From Rhizobiales bacterium TMED168 (GTDB lineage: Bacteria > Pseudomonadota > Alphaproteobacteria > MED-G09): 13,059 bases of DNA. Made by a program: the position numbers and the translations under genes. The stretch covers positions 1 to 13,059 of the forward strand of contig NHHR02000012.1 of the NCBI GenBank assembly GCA_002170885.2, given 5' to 3'. This document shows positions 7,400 to 13,059 of this stretch, one piece after another. The notes under the pieces are model-generated. The model searched no databases. It was not told where the DNA came from and was given only the letters and a program-made list of their open reading frames with translations. Numbering within the stretch: the first letter of the stretch is position 1; the number at the start of each line of letters is the position of its first letter.

Positions 7400-7855
7400 T
7401 TGACTAAAGTTGAAGATAATAGAAAAATAATAGAAACATATTACTCATCAATAGCTAAGGGTGACTTCGATACTATCATATCACTTATGCATGAGGATGT
7501 AGTTTTTAATATAGTAGGCGAAACACCATACTCAGGCCTTTGGAGTGGAAGAGATAGTATATATACTATTCTTGTTCCTGCAGTTGTTTCAAACTTAAAA
7601 GAAGATAGTACAAAATTTGCTGAGAATTGGAGTGTTATGTGTGTTGATGAAAATAGAGCTACAGGACTTATGAGTGCAAAAGCAGAGACCCACGATGGCG
7701 AAAAGCTAGACATGACTTATTGTCACATTATGACCTTTAATCAAAACAAAATAATAGAAATGCATGAATTTTTTGATACTGCGCAAGGTGAACGTTTATT
7801 TGATAATGACAAATTAAATGGGCATTCTGGAAAACTAGGTCCAATGAATTTTTAA
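7400..7855 (+). CDS. NTF2-like / SnoaL-like domain protein
   Basis: This is a 151-residue small cytoplasmic protein of the NTF2-like superfamily (SnoaL / ketosteroid-isomerase-like). The N-terminus NRKIIETYYSSIAKGDFDTI (7-26) and the following LMHEDVVFNIVG are the classic helix-helix-strand opening of the cone-shaped fold. Later strands include ATGLMSAKAETHDGEKLDMTY and CHIMTFNQNKIIEMHEFFD. Members are isomerases, cyclases, dehydratases or non-catalytic subunits. The beta subunits of ring-hydroxylating oxygenases share this fold, so a partner role with the Rieske protein just upstream is possible. A separate enzyme acting on the oxygenated product is equally possible. Translation appears to start at TTG with a good GAGG site. 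The gene ends convergently 23 nt from the Anbu gene; I see no strong hairpin between them. Confidence 0.85.
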   Translation: MTKVEDNRKIIETYYSSIAKGDFDTIISLMHEDVVFNIVGETPYSGLWSGRDSIYTILVPAVVSNLKEDSTKFAENWSVMCVDENRATGLMSAKAETHDGEKLDMTYCHIMTFNQNKIIEMHEFFDTAQGERLFDNDKLNGHSGKLGPMNF

Positions 7856-7878
7856 TAATTCTTCGTTAAAGTTTAAAT

Positions 7879-8604
7879 TTAGATTTTTATTTTATCAAAA
7901 GTGTCTTTAAGGGCCTTGGACCACATTTCACCCATTTCTTTAAATTTTTGGTCTCCCTTTTCTATTCTCTCATAACCATCACTTCCGAGATCATCTTTTT
8001 TTATTACCAAAAGATCTAAGGGCATTCCAACTGATAAATTTGAACGTAGTGTTGAGTCCATTGAAACTAAAAGAGCCTTTCTTCCTTCATCGAGAGACAT
8101 ATTAGAAGAAATTACTCTATCAAGTATAGGTTTTCCATATTTAGTTTCTCCAATTTGTAGAAATGGCGTATCGTTTGTAGCCTCTATAAAATTACCTTCT
8201 GGATATACAAGAAATAATCTCATTTCTCCACCTTTACGTTGTCCTCCAACAATAAAACATGCTGATAAATTCTCGCCATTTTCATTTAATTTATCATTTA
8301 AATTCACAGCATTTGCCGACAAAGCCTGTCCAAGAAGTTCAACAACTCCTAATAGTGTAGGGACTTCCTCAATAGATTTTAGGCCATCTTCAGACGGAAA
8401 TTCTATAGCTTCAATTACTTGTGACATTGTTGTTTGCGTTATTGAGAGATTTCCAGCAGTCAATACAACAATTATTCTTTCTTCCGGTTCCTCAAATACA
8501 AACATTTTTTTGTATGTTGCAATATCATCTATTCCGGCATTCGTTCTTGTATCAGATAAAAGGACAATACCTTCATCTAACTTTAGCCCTACGCAATAAG
8601 TCAT
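7879..8604 (-). CDS. Anbu, proteasome-type peptidase homologue
   Basis: The 241-residue protein is an Ntn-hydrolase of the proteasome beta-subunit class, recognised as Anbu (ancestral beta subunit, also called a bacterial proteasome homologue). It begins MTYCVGLKLDEGIVLLSDTRTNAG: removal of Met1 exposes Thr2 as N-terminal nucleophile without a propeptide. Asp18 (Asp17 of mature numbering) and Lys32/Lys33 in TYKKM match the catalytic Asp and Lys. SMDSTLRSNLSVGMP (181-195) supplies the conserved Asp-Ser region. The C-terminal tail (from about 205) is charged and helical, longer than HslV, and no HslU-like ATPase is nearby. Known Anbu proteins form open helical or ring-like oligomers, and their substrate is uncertain. 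The ATG has AAGGGA (8611-8616) 6 nt upstream. It is the last gene of a four-gene operon, starting 12 nt after the transglutaminase-like gene. Confidence 0.92.
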   Translation of the reverse strand: MTYCVGLKLDEGIVLLSDTRTNAGIDDIATYKKMFVFEEPEERIIVVLTAGNLSITQTTMSQVIEAIEFPSEDGLKSIEEVPTLLGVVELLGQALSANAVNLNDKLNENGENLSACFIVGGQRKGGEMRLFLVYPEGNFIEATNDTPFLQIGETKYGKPILDRVISSNMSLDEGRKALLVSMDSTLRSNLSVGMPLDLLVIKKDDLGSDGYERIEKGDQKFKEMGEMWSKALKDTFDKIKI

Positions 8605-8616
8605 TACTAGTCCCTT

Positions 8617-9429
8617 TTATTGTTGTTCCCTTCTTACTTCAATTTTATAGTCTAAATTTTCAAGACTAGGATTTCTTGTTACCCCTCTTATTGGAGAGGC
8701 TGATATTGAGTCTAGTCCAGAGCATAATCTAATATACCTATCATCTGTACAACATTTATTGGTTGGATCAAAGCCTACCCAACCTAAATCTTTCATAAAA
8801 ATTTCTGTCCACGCGTGAGTTGACTCTATTTCAGATAAATTCTCGCTATTCACCAAGTAACCTGTTACGTATCTTGCTGGAATATTTAGATATGTTGAAC
8901 AGGATATCATTAGATGAGAAAAATCTTGGCAAACACCTTTTTTTGATTTTACGATATCTGAGGCGCTTTGATGGATAGTCGAGGATCCAGTTATATATTC
9001 AATTTTCTCAGCTATTAAATCTGATAACTTGTGAGCCTTTAAAAGATCTTCAAAATTAGGATTAATCATTTTAGATAATTTAATTATTTCACTATTCGGT
9101 TTTGTTAGTTTTGTATTTCTTAGATAAACATCTGGGTTAATTTCTTCTTTATAATCTTTTAAAATACCGTATTGATTATTGGTCTCAACAATTCCTTTAG
9201 TTATAATATCTAATGTTTTAACCTTTTCTTCAGTTGAAAATGTTTGAACTATGTCTCCTGAACCATCTTTATAAGAACTTCCAAAAATACCCTTAATGGA
9301 TGACTTAATATCCCACTCAATAATTTTTTGTCCTTCATGAATGGATGGAATAAGCTTAAGGCTTTGTATTAAACCGTTAACTGGTTCATCATAAGTGTAA
9401 GAAGTTGAATGTAATATAGATAATCTCAT
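8617..9429 (-). CDS. transglutaminase-like cysteine peptidase
   Basis: The 270-residue cytoplasmic protein has a bacterial transglutaminase-like N-terminal beta domain (about 1-85, opening MRLSILHSTSYTYDEPV). The papain-fold transglutaminase core follows, with an intact catalytic triad: Cys167 in GVCQDFSHLM, His205 in STHAWTEI and Asp221 in GWVGFDPTN. The ending, with RYIRLCSGLDSISASPIRGV (231-250), is typical of the family found beside alpha-E and ATP-grasp proteins. These are thought to be peptidases or amidases rather than protein cross-linkers. Its ATG overlaps the upstream alpha-E stop as ATGA (9426-9429) and has AAGGGA (9435-9440) 5 nt away, so translation is coupled. It probably acts with the other three operon products on one peptide or isopeptide substrate. 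Confidence 0.93.
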   Translation of the reverse strand: MRLSILHSTSYTYDEPVNGLIQSLKLIPSIHEGQKIIEWDIKSSIKGIFGSSYKDGSGDIVQTFSTEEKVKTLDIITKGIVETNNQYGILKDYKEEINPDVYLRNTKLTKPNSEIIKLSKMINPNFEDLLKAHKLSDLIAEKIEYITGSSTIHQSASDIVKSKKGVCQDFSHLMISCSTYLNIPARYVTGYLVNSENLSEIESTHAWTEIFMKDLGWVGFDPTNKCCTDDRYIRLCSGLDSISASPIRGVTRNPSLENLDYKIEVRREQQ

Positions 9430-10382
9430 TTAATTCCCTTAAAATACGTTTCGTCAATTAAAGAAGATATTTCATTAATTTCTGAAATAAAGCCTGTTAA
9501 AAATTCATGAAGCCCACCTGCAAATATCTCTTCAACTTCTAGATCATAGAATTTGGATAAAATTTTTCTAACCCTCACATCAGCTAAAGAACTACGCCCA
9601 CCATATAAAAGTTTCAGTCTACCTAAATTTATAGATATTTTTTTTAAACTATAGATAAGTGATCTAGGGAATTCAGGATGGAGAATTAAAAAATGAGCGA
9701 TTTTTGATGGTGTTTGCTTTCCATCATAAGCCCACCCAAAAGCTCTATGTGCAGAAATGGCTCTTAATAAAATATCCCATTCTGTATTATCTCGTTCTCC
9801 TCCAACAATCTCCTTACTAGGCAATAAAACAAAATATTTAACATCCAAAAGTCTTGCAGTAGAATCTGCTCTTTCAACAAAGTAACCTAGATTCAAGAAG
9901 GCAAATCCATCATTTTCTAGTTGGGTATTTTCTATTGCCCCTCTCAATAAATTTATTTCTTGTTTAATAGAATTACATAACGTCGGTAGGTTTTCGGATT
10001 TATAAGTAAGTTTTTTGTATCTATTTATATTTTGAAAACTTTGATTAAAGGATTGCCAGACATCGCTCGTTACCCTAGTTCTGGCAGAGCGAATATTATC
10101 TCTGGCTTTTTTCATACAGCTTATTACTGAAGATTCATTTTCGTAATCAAATAATAGATAATTTGAGATAGTTTTTTGATCAAACTCGCTGCATTTTGAA
10201 TAATAGCCTTCATAGGAACCAGCAGAAAGTAAAATTGATTTCCATTCACCTCTATGTCCTTTTTCTGTATTTGGTAATAAGGAAATTCTATAACCAACAT
10301 CTAAAAGTCGCGAGAGGGTTTCAGCCCTTTCAACATAACGATTTGCCCAAAATAAATTTTCTGCTGATCTACTTAATAGCAT
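9426..10382 (-). CDS. alpha-E domain protein (DUF403)
   Basis: The 318-residue all-helical protein opens with MLLSRSAENLFWANRYVERA (1-20), the signature of the alpha-E family. A second, similar segment, LGYFVERADSTARLLDVKYF (165-184), aligns with RYVERAETLSRLLDVGYR (15-32), so the protein seems to consist of two related helical halves. No catalytic motif is known. The conserved Glu-Arg pairs (E18-R19, E170-R171) could bind a ligand or metal, but that is inference. The family is almost always encoded with the circularly permuted ATP-grasp and often with the transglutaminase-like peptidase, as here. It starts 7 nt after the ATP-grasp stop, with a weak GGA about 12 nt upstream, and overlaps the next gene by 4 nt. 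Confidence 0.93.
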   Translation of the reverse strand: MLLSRSAENLFWANRYVERAETLSRLLDVGYRISLLPNTEKGHRGEWKSILLSAGSYEGYYSKCSEFDQKTISNYLLFDYENESSVISCMKKARDNIRSARTRVTSDVWQSFNQSFQNINRYKKLTYKSENLPTLCNSIKQEINLLRGAIENTQLENDGFAFLNLGYFVERADSTARLLDVKYFVLLPSKEIVGGERDNTEWDILLRAISAHRAFGWAYDGKQTPSKIAHFLILHPEFPRSLIYSLKKISINLGRLKLLYGGRSSLADVRVRKILSKFYDLEVEEIFAGGLHEFLTGFISEINEISSLIDETYFKGIK

Positions 10383-10389
10383 GATAATT

Positions 10390-11808
10390 TTATCCAGTTA
10401 GGACCCACGTATCTTTTACTCCACCACCTTGGGAAGAATTTACAACAAGGGAATTCTCTTTCATTGCAACCCTAGTTAATCCACCTTGTGTTATATATGT
10501 ATCTTTCCCAGATAAACAAAAAGGTCGTAAATCAACATGACGTTCAGAAATTTTACCTTTTATAACTGTTGGAGCAGATGAGAGCTTCAAAGTAGGTTGA
10601 GCAATATAATTTCTAGGATTATTCATTATCTTTTTTTTAAAATTAATTATTTCTTTTTTTGTTGATTTTGGACCTATAAGCATTCCATAACCACCTGATC
10701 CATGGACTTCCTTAATAACTAGATCATGTAAATTTTCTAAAATAAATTTTATTTTTTTTGTATCTCCACAAGACCAAGTTTCGATATTATTTAATATTGG
10801 TTTTTCACCTAAATAAAATTCAATCATTTTAGGGACGTATATATATACTTCTTTATCATCAGCTATACCTGAGCCAGGAGCTGAACATATTGTTACACCT
10901 CCTGATCTATAAACATTCATGATTCCAGGTATACCAATCTTAGAATTTGGATTAAAACAGAGAGGGTCAAGATATTCATCATCAATTCTTCTGTAAATTA
11001 CATCAACTTTTTTTGGACCCTCAGTTGTTCTCATGTATACAAAATCACCATTTACAAATAAGTCATTCCCTTCCACTAACTCTATTCCCATTAGGTCAGA
11101 TAAAAAACTATGCTCATAGTAAGCGCTGTTTTTTACTCCAGGAGTTAATAAAACAATTACAGGTTCATTTTCACACTTTAATGGAGCTAAACTTACTAAA
11201 GTTTCTTTTAATTTTTTAGGATAATTCTCAACAGGTGAAACTTGATATGATTTGAACAAATCAGGAAAAAGTTTCATCATCACTTCTCTATTTTCTAGCA
11301 TATATGAAACACCGGAGGGCGTTCTACAATTATCTTCTAAAGCAAAAAAATTATCTTTATCAATTCTAACAATATCAGTTCCAATAATATGACTATATAT
11401 TTTGCCGGGAACTTTCATTCCAACCATTTCTTTTTCAAAAGCTGGATTAGTGTAAATGATTTCTTTGGGGATGACTCCAGCGCTTAAAATTTCTCCTTTA
11501 TTGTAAATATCATTTAAGAAGGCATTTATAGCTAAACTTCTTTGCTTAATTCCATTTTCAATCGTTGACCATTCTTTAGAAGTGATAATTCTTGGAATTA
11601 TATCAAAAGGAAGCATACGTTCCTCCTCTAAGTCATTATATACTGAAAAAGTAATGCCTAATTTTTCAAATAAATTTTGTGCATCCTTATATTTTTTTTT
11701 AATTTCAGCTACCTTCATGGATTGCATCCAGTTATTAACTTTTACATAAGGTAACCTAGTGGTTAATTTACCTTTACTATTGGTAGTAAGCATTTCATTA
11801 AAAATCAT
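10390..11808 (-). CDS. circularly permuted ATP-grasp protein (DUF404/DUF407 type)
   Basis: The 472-residue protein is a predicted ATP-dependent carboxylate-amine (peptide-bond-forming) ligase. Counting from the chosen ATG, hallmarks are ALEDNCRTPSGVSYMLENR (about 156-174), YRRIDDEYLDP (272-282), NVYRSGGVTICSAPGSGIADDK (from about 298), VIKEVHGSGGYGM (364-376, glycine-rich nucleotide loop), RHVDLRPF (423-430), GGLTR (442-446) and GGVKDTW (462-468). Acidic residues in the DD/E and DLRPF segments would bind Mg-ATP. A TTG at 11863-11865 would add 19 residues, but GAGGA (11815-11819) lies 6 nt before the ATG at 11806-11808. MIFNEML also matches the usual FDEML-like N-terminus, so the shorter form is preferred. 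It is the first gene of the operon and is divergent from panB. Confidence 0.93.
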   Translation of the reverse strand: MIFNEMLTTNSKGKLTTRLPYVKVNNWMQSMKVAEIKKKYKDAQNLFEKLGITFSVYNDLEEERMLPFDIIPRIITSKEWSTIENGIKQRSLAINAFLNDIYNKGEILSAGVIPKEIIYTNPAFEKEMVGMKVPGKIYSHIIGTDIVRIDKDNFFALEDNCRTPSGVSYMLENREVMMKLFPDLFKSYQVSPVENYPKKLKETLVSLAPLKCENEPVIVLLTPGVKNSAYYEHSFLSDLMGIELVEGNDLFVNGDFVYMRTTEGPKKVDVIYRRIDDEYLDPLCFNPNSKIGIPGIMNVYRSGGVTICSAPGSGIADDKEVYIYVPKMIEFYLGEKPILNNIETWSCGDTKKIKFILENLHDLVIKEVHGSGGYGMLIGPKSTKKEIINFKKKIMNNPRNYIAQPTLKLSSAPTVIKGKISERHVDLRPFCLSGKDTYITQGGLTRVAMKENSLVVNSSQGGGVKDTWVLTG

Positions 11809-11814
11809 AAACAT

Positions 11815-11819
11815 TCCTC
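11815..11819 (-). promoter_or_regulatory. ribosome binding site deciding the ATP-grasp start
   Basis: On the - strand GAGGA is followed by ATGTTT and then ATG (11806-11808), a 6-nt spacing. The closer ATG (11812-11814) directly abuts the site and is unlikely to be used. Confidence 0.75.
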
Positions 11820-11870
11820 GACCATTGAATATGCAAAAAAAGGTCCAAATATATGAAAAAAACAAAATTT

Positions 11871-11900
11871 TTTATAAATAAAGATTTATAGTTTTGTAAA
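11871..11900 (-). promoter_or_regulatory. possible promoter of the ATP-grasp/alpha-E/transglutaminase/Anbu operon
   Basis: On the - strand TTTACA (11895-11900) and TATAAA (11871-11876) are separated by 18 nt. A start near 11864 would give a leader of about 55 nt. The AT-rich context makes this tentative. Confidence 0.35.
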
Positions 11901-11940
11901 ATACTTAAATATGCTAGTAAATCAGTCATAAAAAGGGGTT

Positions 11941-11946
11941 TATAAT
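11941..11946 (+). promoter_or_regulatory. possible -10 box for panBC
   Basis: A perfect TATAAT lies 46 nt before the panB ATG. No good -35 box is seen 16-18 nt upstream. Transcription would start near 11953, which would exclude a much earlier panB start but still allow the TTG at 11969. Confidence 0.35.
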
Positions 11947-11992
11947 ATATTTTTCAGTAAGATTTTTATTGAAGAATTTATATAAAAAAACA

Positions 11993-12808
11993 ATGTCAGC
12001 TCAAAGTAAAAATAAACTTGTTACAATTTCAACCTTGCGTAAGTTGAAAAAAAATTCTGAGAAATTTACTTGTTTAACTGCTTATGAATCAACATTAGCT
12101 CAAAGAATAAGCGAGTCTGGTGTCGAGGTTATTTTAGTTGGCGACAGTTTGGGTATGGTTATTCAAGGTCACGATAGTACTCTTCCGGTTTCTATGGATC
12201 AATTAATCTATCATCTTGAATGTGTTGTGAGAGGTAATATTAATTCTCATATTATGGCAGATATGCCTTTTATGAGTTATTCAACAGATGCCCTTGCTTT
12301 AGAAAATGCAACAAGGTTGATGCAAAATGGTGCGCATTCAGTTAAAATTGAAGGTGGTTCTTGGATATGTAAAATGACAAGTACTTTATCTGAGAGAGGA
12401 ATACCGGTATGCGCTCATATGGGATTAACACCACAATCTATTAATAGGATTGGTGGTTATTTTGTTCAGGGACGTGATACTAAAAAAAGGCAAAAACTTA
12501 TAGAAGAAGCTCAATCTTTGGAAAGTGCCGGAGCAGCAATGCTATTACTTGAATGTGTCCCAAATGATTTATCAAAAGAAATTACCAGTCTATTAAAAAT
12601 ACCCGTAATTGGAATAGGCGCTGGTCCAGAGACCGATGGTCAAATTATGGTTATTCACGATCTTTTAGGTATCTCTTGTTTGGAAAAACCTCCTAAATTT
12701 GTAAAAGATTTTTTAAAAGGTTCTTCTTCAATAGAAGGAGCCCTTGCAAAATATGTTAAAAGTGTTAAAGCAAAAAAATTTCCTTCAAAAGCGCATACTT
12801 TTTTTTAA
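11993..12808 (+). CDS. panB: 3-methyl-2-oxobutanoate hydroxymethyltransferase (PanB)
   Basis: PanB transfers a hydroxymethyl group from 5,10-methylenetetrahydrofolate to 2-oxoisovalerate, giving ketopantoate for pantothenate and CoA synthesis. The 271-residue (beta/alpha)8 protein matches E. coli PanB (264 aa) throughout. Seen motifs include LVGDSLGMVIQGHDSTLPVS with Mg-ligand Asp51, MADMPFM with Asp90, VKIEGG with Lys118/Glu120, HMGLTPQS, LLLECVP with catalytic Glu187, PVIGIGAGPETDGQ, and a KAHTFF ending like EHSFH. The ATG at 11993 is chosen because it gives the usual length. A TTG at 11969 would add eight residues and has only a weak TAAGA upstream; neither start has a good Shine-Dalgarno. 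The panC start follows 3 nt after the stop. Confidence 0.95.
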   Translation: MSAQSKNKLVTISTLRKLKKNSEKFTCLTAYESTLAQRISESGVEVILVGDSLGMVIQGHDSTLPVSMDQLIYHLECVVRGNINSHIMADMPFMSYSTDALALENATRLMQNGAHSVKIEGGSWICKMTSTLSERGIPVCAHMGLTPQSINRIGGYFVQGRDTKKRQKLIEEAQSLESAGAAMLLLECVPNDLSKEITSLLKIPVIGIGAGPETDGQIMVIHDLLGISCLEKPPKFVKDFLKGSSSIEGALAKYVKSVKAKKFPSKAHTFF

Positions 12809-12811
12809 GAA

Positions 12812-13059
12812 ATGGAAGTTATATCTTCACAAAATCAAGCAAAAAAAATCACAAAAAGTTATAATAATATTGTTTTAGTTCCTACGATGGGCAATTTACA
12901 TCAAGGTCATTTAAGTCTTTTGGATAAAGCTCGTGAAGTAGGAAAAACTATTATTACTTCTATATACGTTAATCCTCTTCAATTTGGTCCTAATGAAGAT
13001 TTTGATAATTATCCAAGAACTATTGAAGATGATCTAATAAAATTAGAGCAAGCTGGATG
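12812..13059 (+). CDS. panC: pantothenate synthetase (PanC), N-terminal part, cut by the window edge
   Basis: PanC joins pantoate and beta-alanine using ATP through a pantoyl-adenylate. The visible 82 residues contain the nucleotidyltransferase signature [11 protein letters not shown] (23-33, with the HxGH histidines H30 and H33). They also contain [21 protein letters not shown] (from residue 50), the pantoate-binding and conserved loop of PanC. The frame is open to the right edge; roughly 200 further residues are expected. It begins 3 nt after the panB stop, so the two are certainly one operon and probably translationally coupled. Only AAGAA directly before the ATG resembles a ribosome site. 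Confidence 0.95.
   Translation, partial: MEVISSQNQAKKITKSYNNIVLVPTMGNLHQGHLSLLDKAREVGKTIITSIYVNPLQFGPNEDFDNYPRTIEDDLIKLEQAG

Noticed and set aside
7856..7878. Terminator between the convergent NTF2-like and Anbu genes
   Set aside because: Only 23 nt with no G/C-containing inverted repeat; no hairpin can be supported.
7879..8604. HslV (ClpQ) as identity of the proteasome-like protein
   Set aside because: The protein is 241 aa rather than about 175, the N-terminus has the Anbu-type MTYCVGL and SDTRTNAG motifs, no hslU is adjacent, and the operon is the typical Anbu neighbourhood.
11809..11865. Longer ATP-grasp protein starting at TTG 11863-11865
   Set aside because: No ribosome site at suitable distance, and the extra residues (MFFSYIWTFFCIFNGRG) do not resemble the family N-terminus; GAGGA before ATG 11806-11808 is far better.
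11969..11992. PanB start at TTG 11969
   Set aside because: It would add eight residues beyond the usual PanB N-terminus with only a weak TAAGA upstream. The ATG at 11993 was preferred, though the TTG is not excluded.
1..13059. CRISPR array, insertion sequence or rRNA genes
   Set aside because: No regularly spaced repeats, transposase motifs, terminal inverted repeats or rRNA-like sequence were seen.

Overview
The window is a compact, strongly AT-rich bacterial chromosome segment. Gene content and protein style (YaaA, PanB/PanC, a large TonB-dependent receptor, a gammaproteobacterial-looking tRNA-Ala, short intergenic gaps, A/T-ending codons) suggest a streamlined marine Gammaproteobacterium, for example of SAR86 type. 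That placement is inference; no rRNA or other marker is present to fix it.

Left part (1-3187): the 3' end of an unrecognised gene, a rho-independent terminator, then a spinster-like MFS permease on the + strand. Facing it on the - strand are yaaA, a histidine-box fatty-acid-hydroxylase-family membrane protein starting about 11 nt after yaaA ends, and tRNA-Ala(UGC) with its own good sigma-70-type promoter.

Middle (3188-7855): a 412-nt AT-rich divergent intergenic region precedes a TonB-dependent outer-membrane receptor that ends in a clear terminator. After it come a Rieske-type oxygenase large subunit and a small NTF2/SnoaL-fold protein starting with TTG. Together these look like uptake across the outer membrane followed by oxidative attack on an organic substrate; the MFS permease may be a further part of the same theme. 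The substrate cannot be read from the sequence.

Right part (7879-11808, - strand): a tight four-gene operon transcribed in the order circularly permuted ATP-grasp, alpha-E (DUF403), transglutaminase-like cysteine peptidase, Anbu (ancestral-beta-subunit proteasome homologue). Gaps are 7 nt, a 4-nt ATGA overlap and 12 nt. This association is known from comparative genomics and has been predicted to make and/or hydrolyse a peptide or peptide tag, but its substrate and physiological role remain unsettled. It is the most interesting system in the window.

Right end (11809-13059): a divergent promoter region and then panB-panC (pantothenate synthesis), with panC cut by the window edge. No CRISPR array, insertion sequence, integrase or rRNA was seen.
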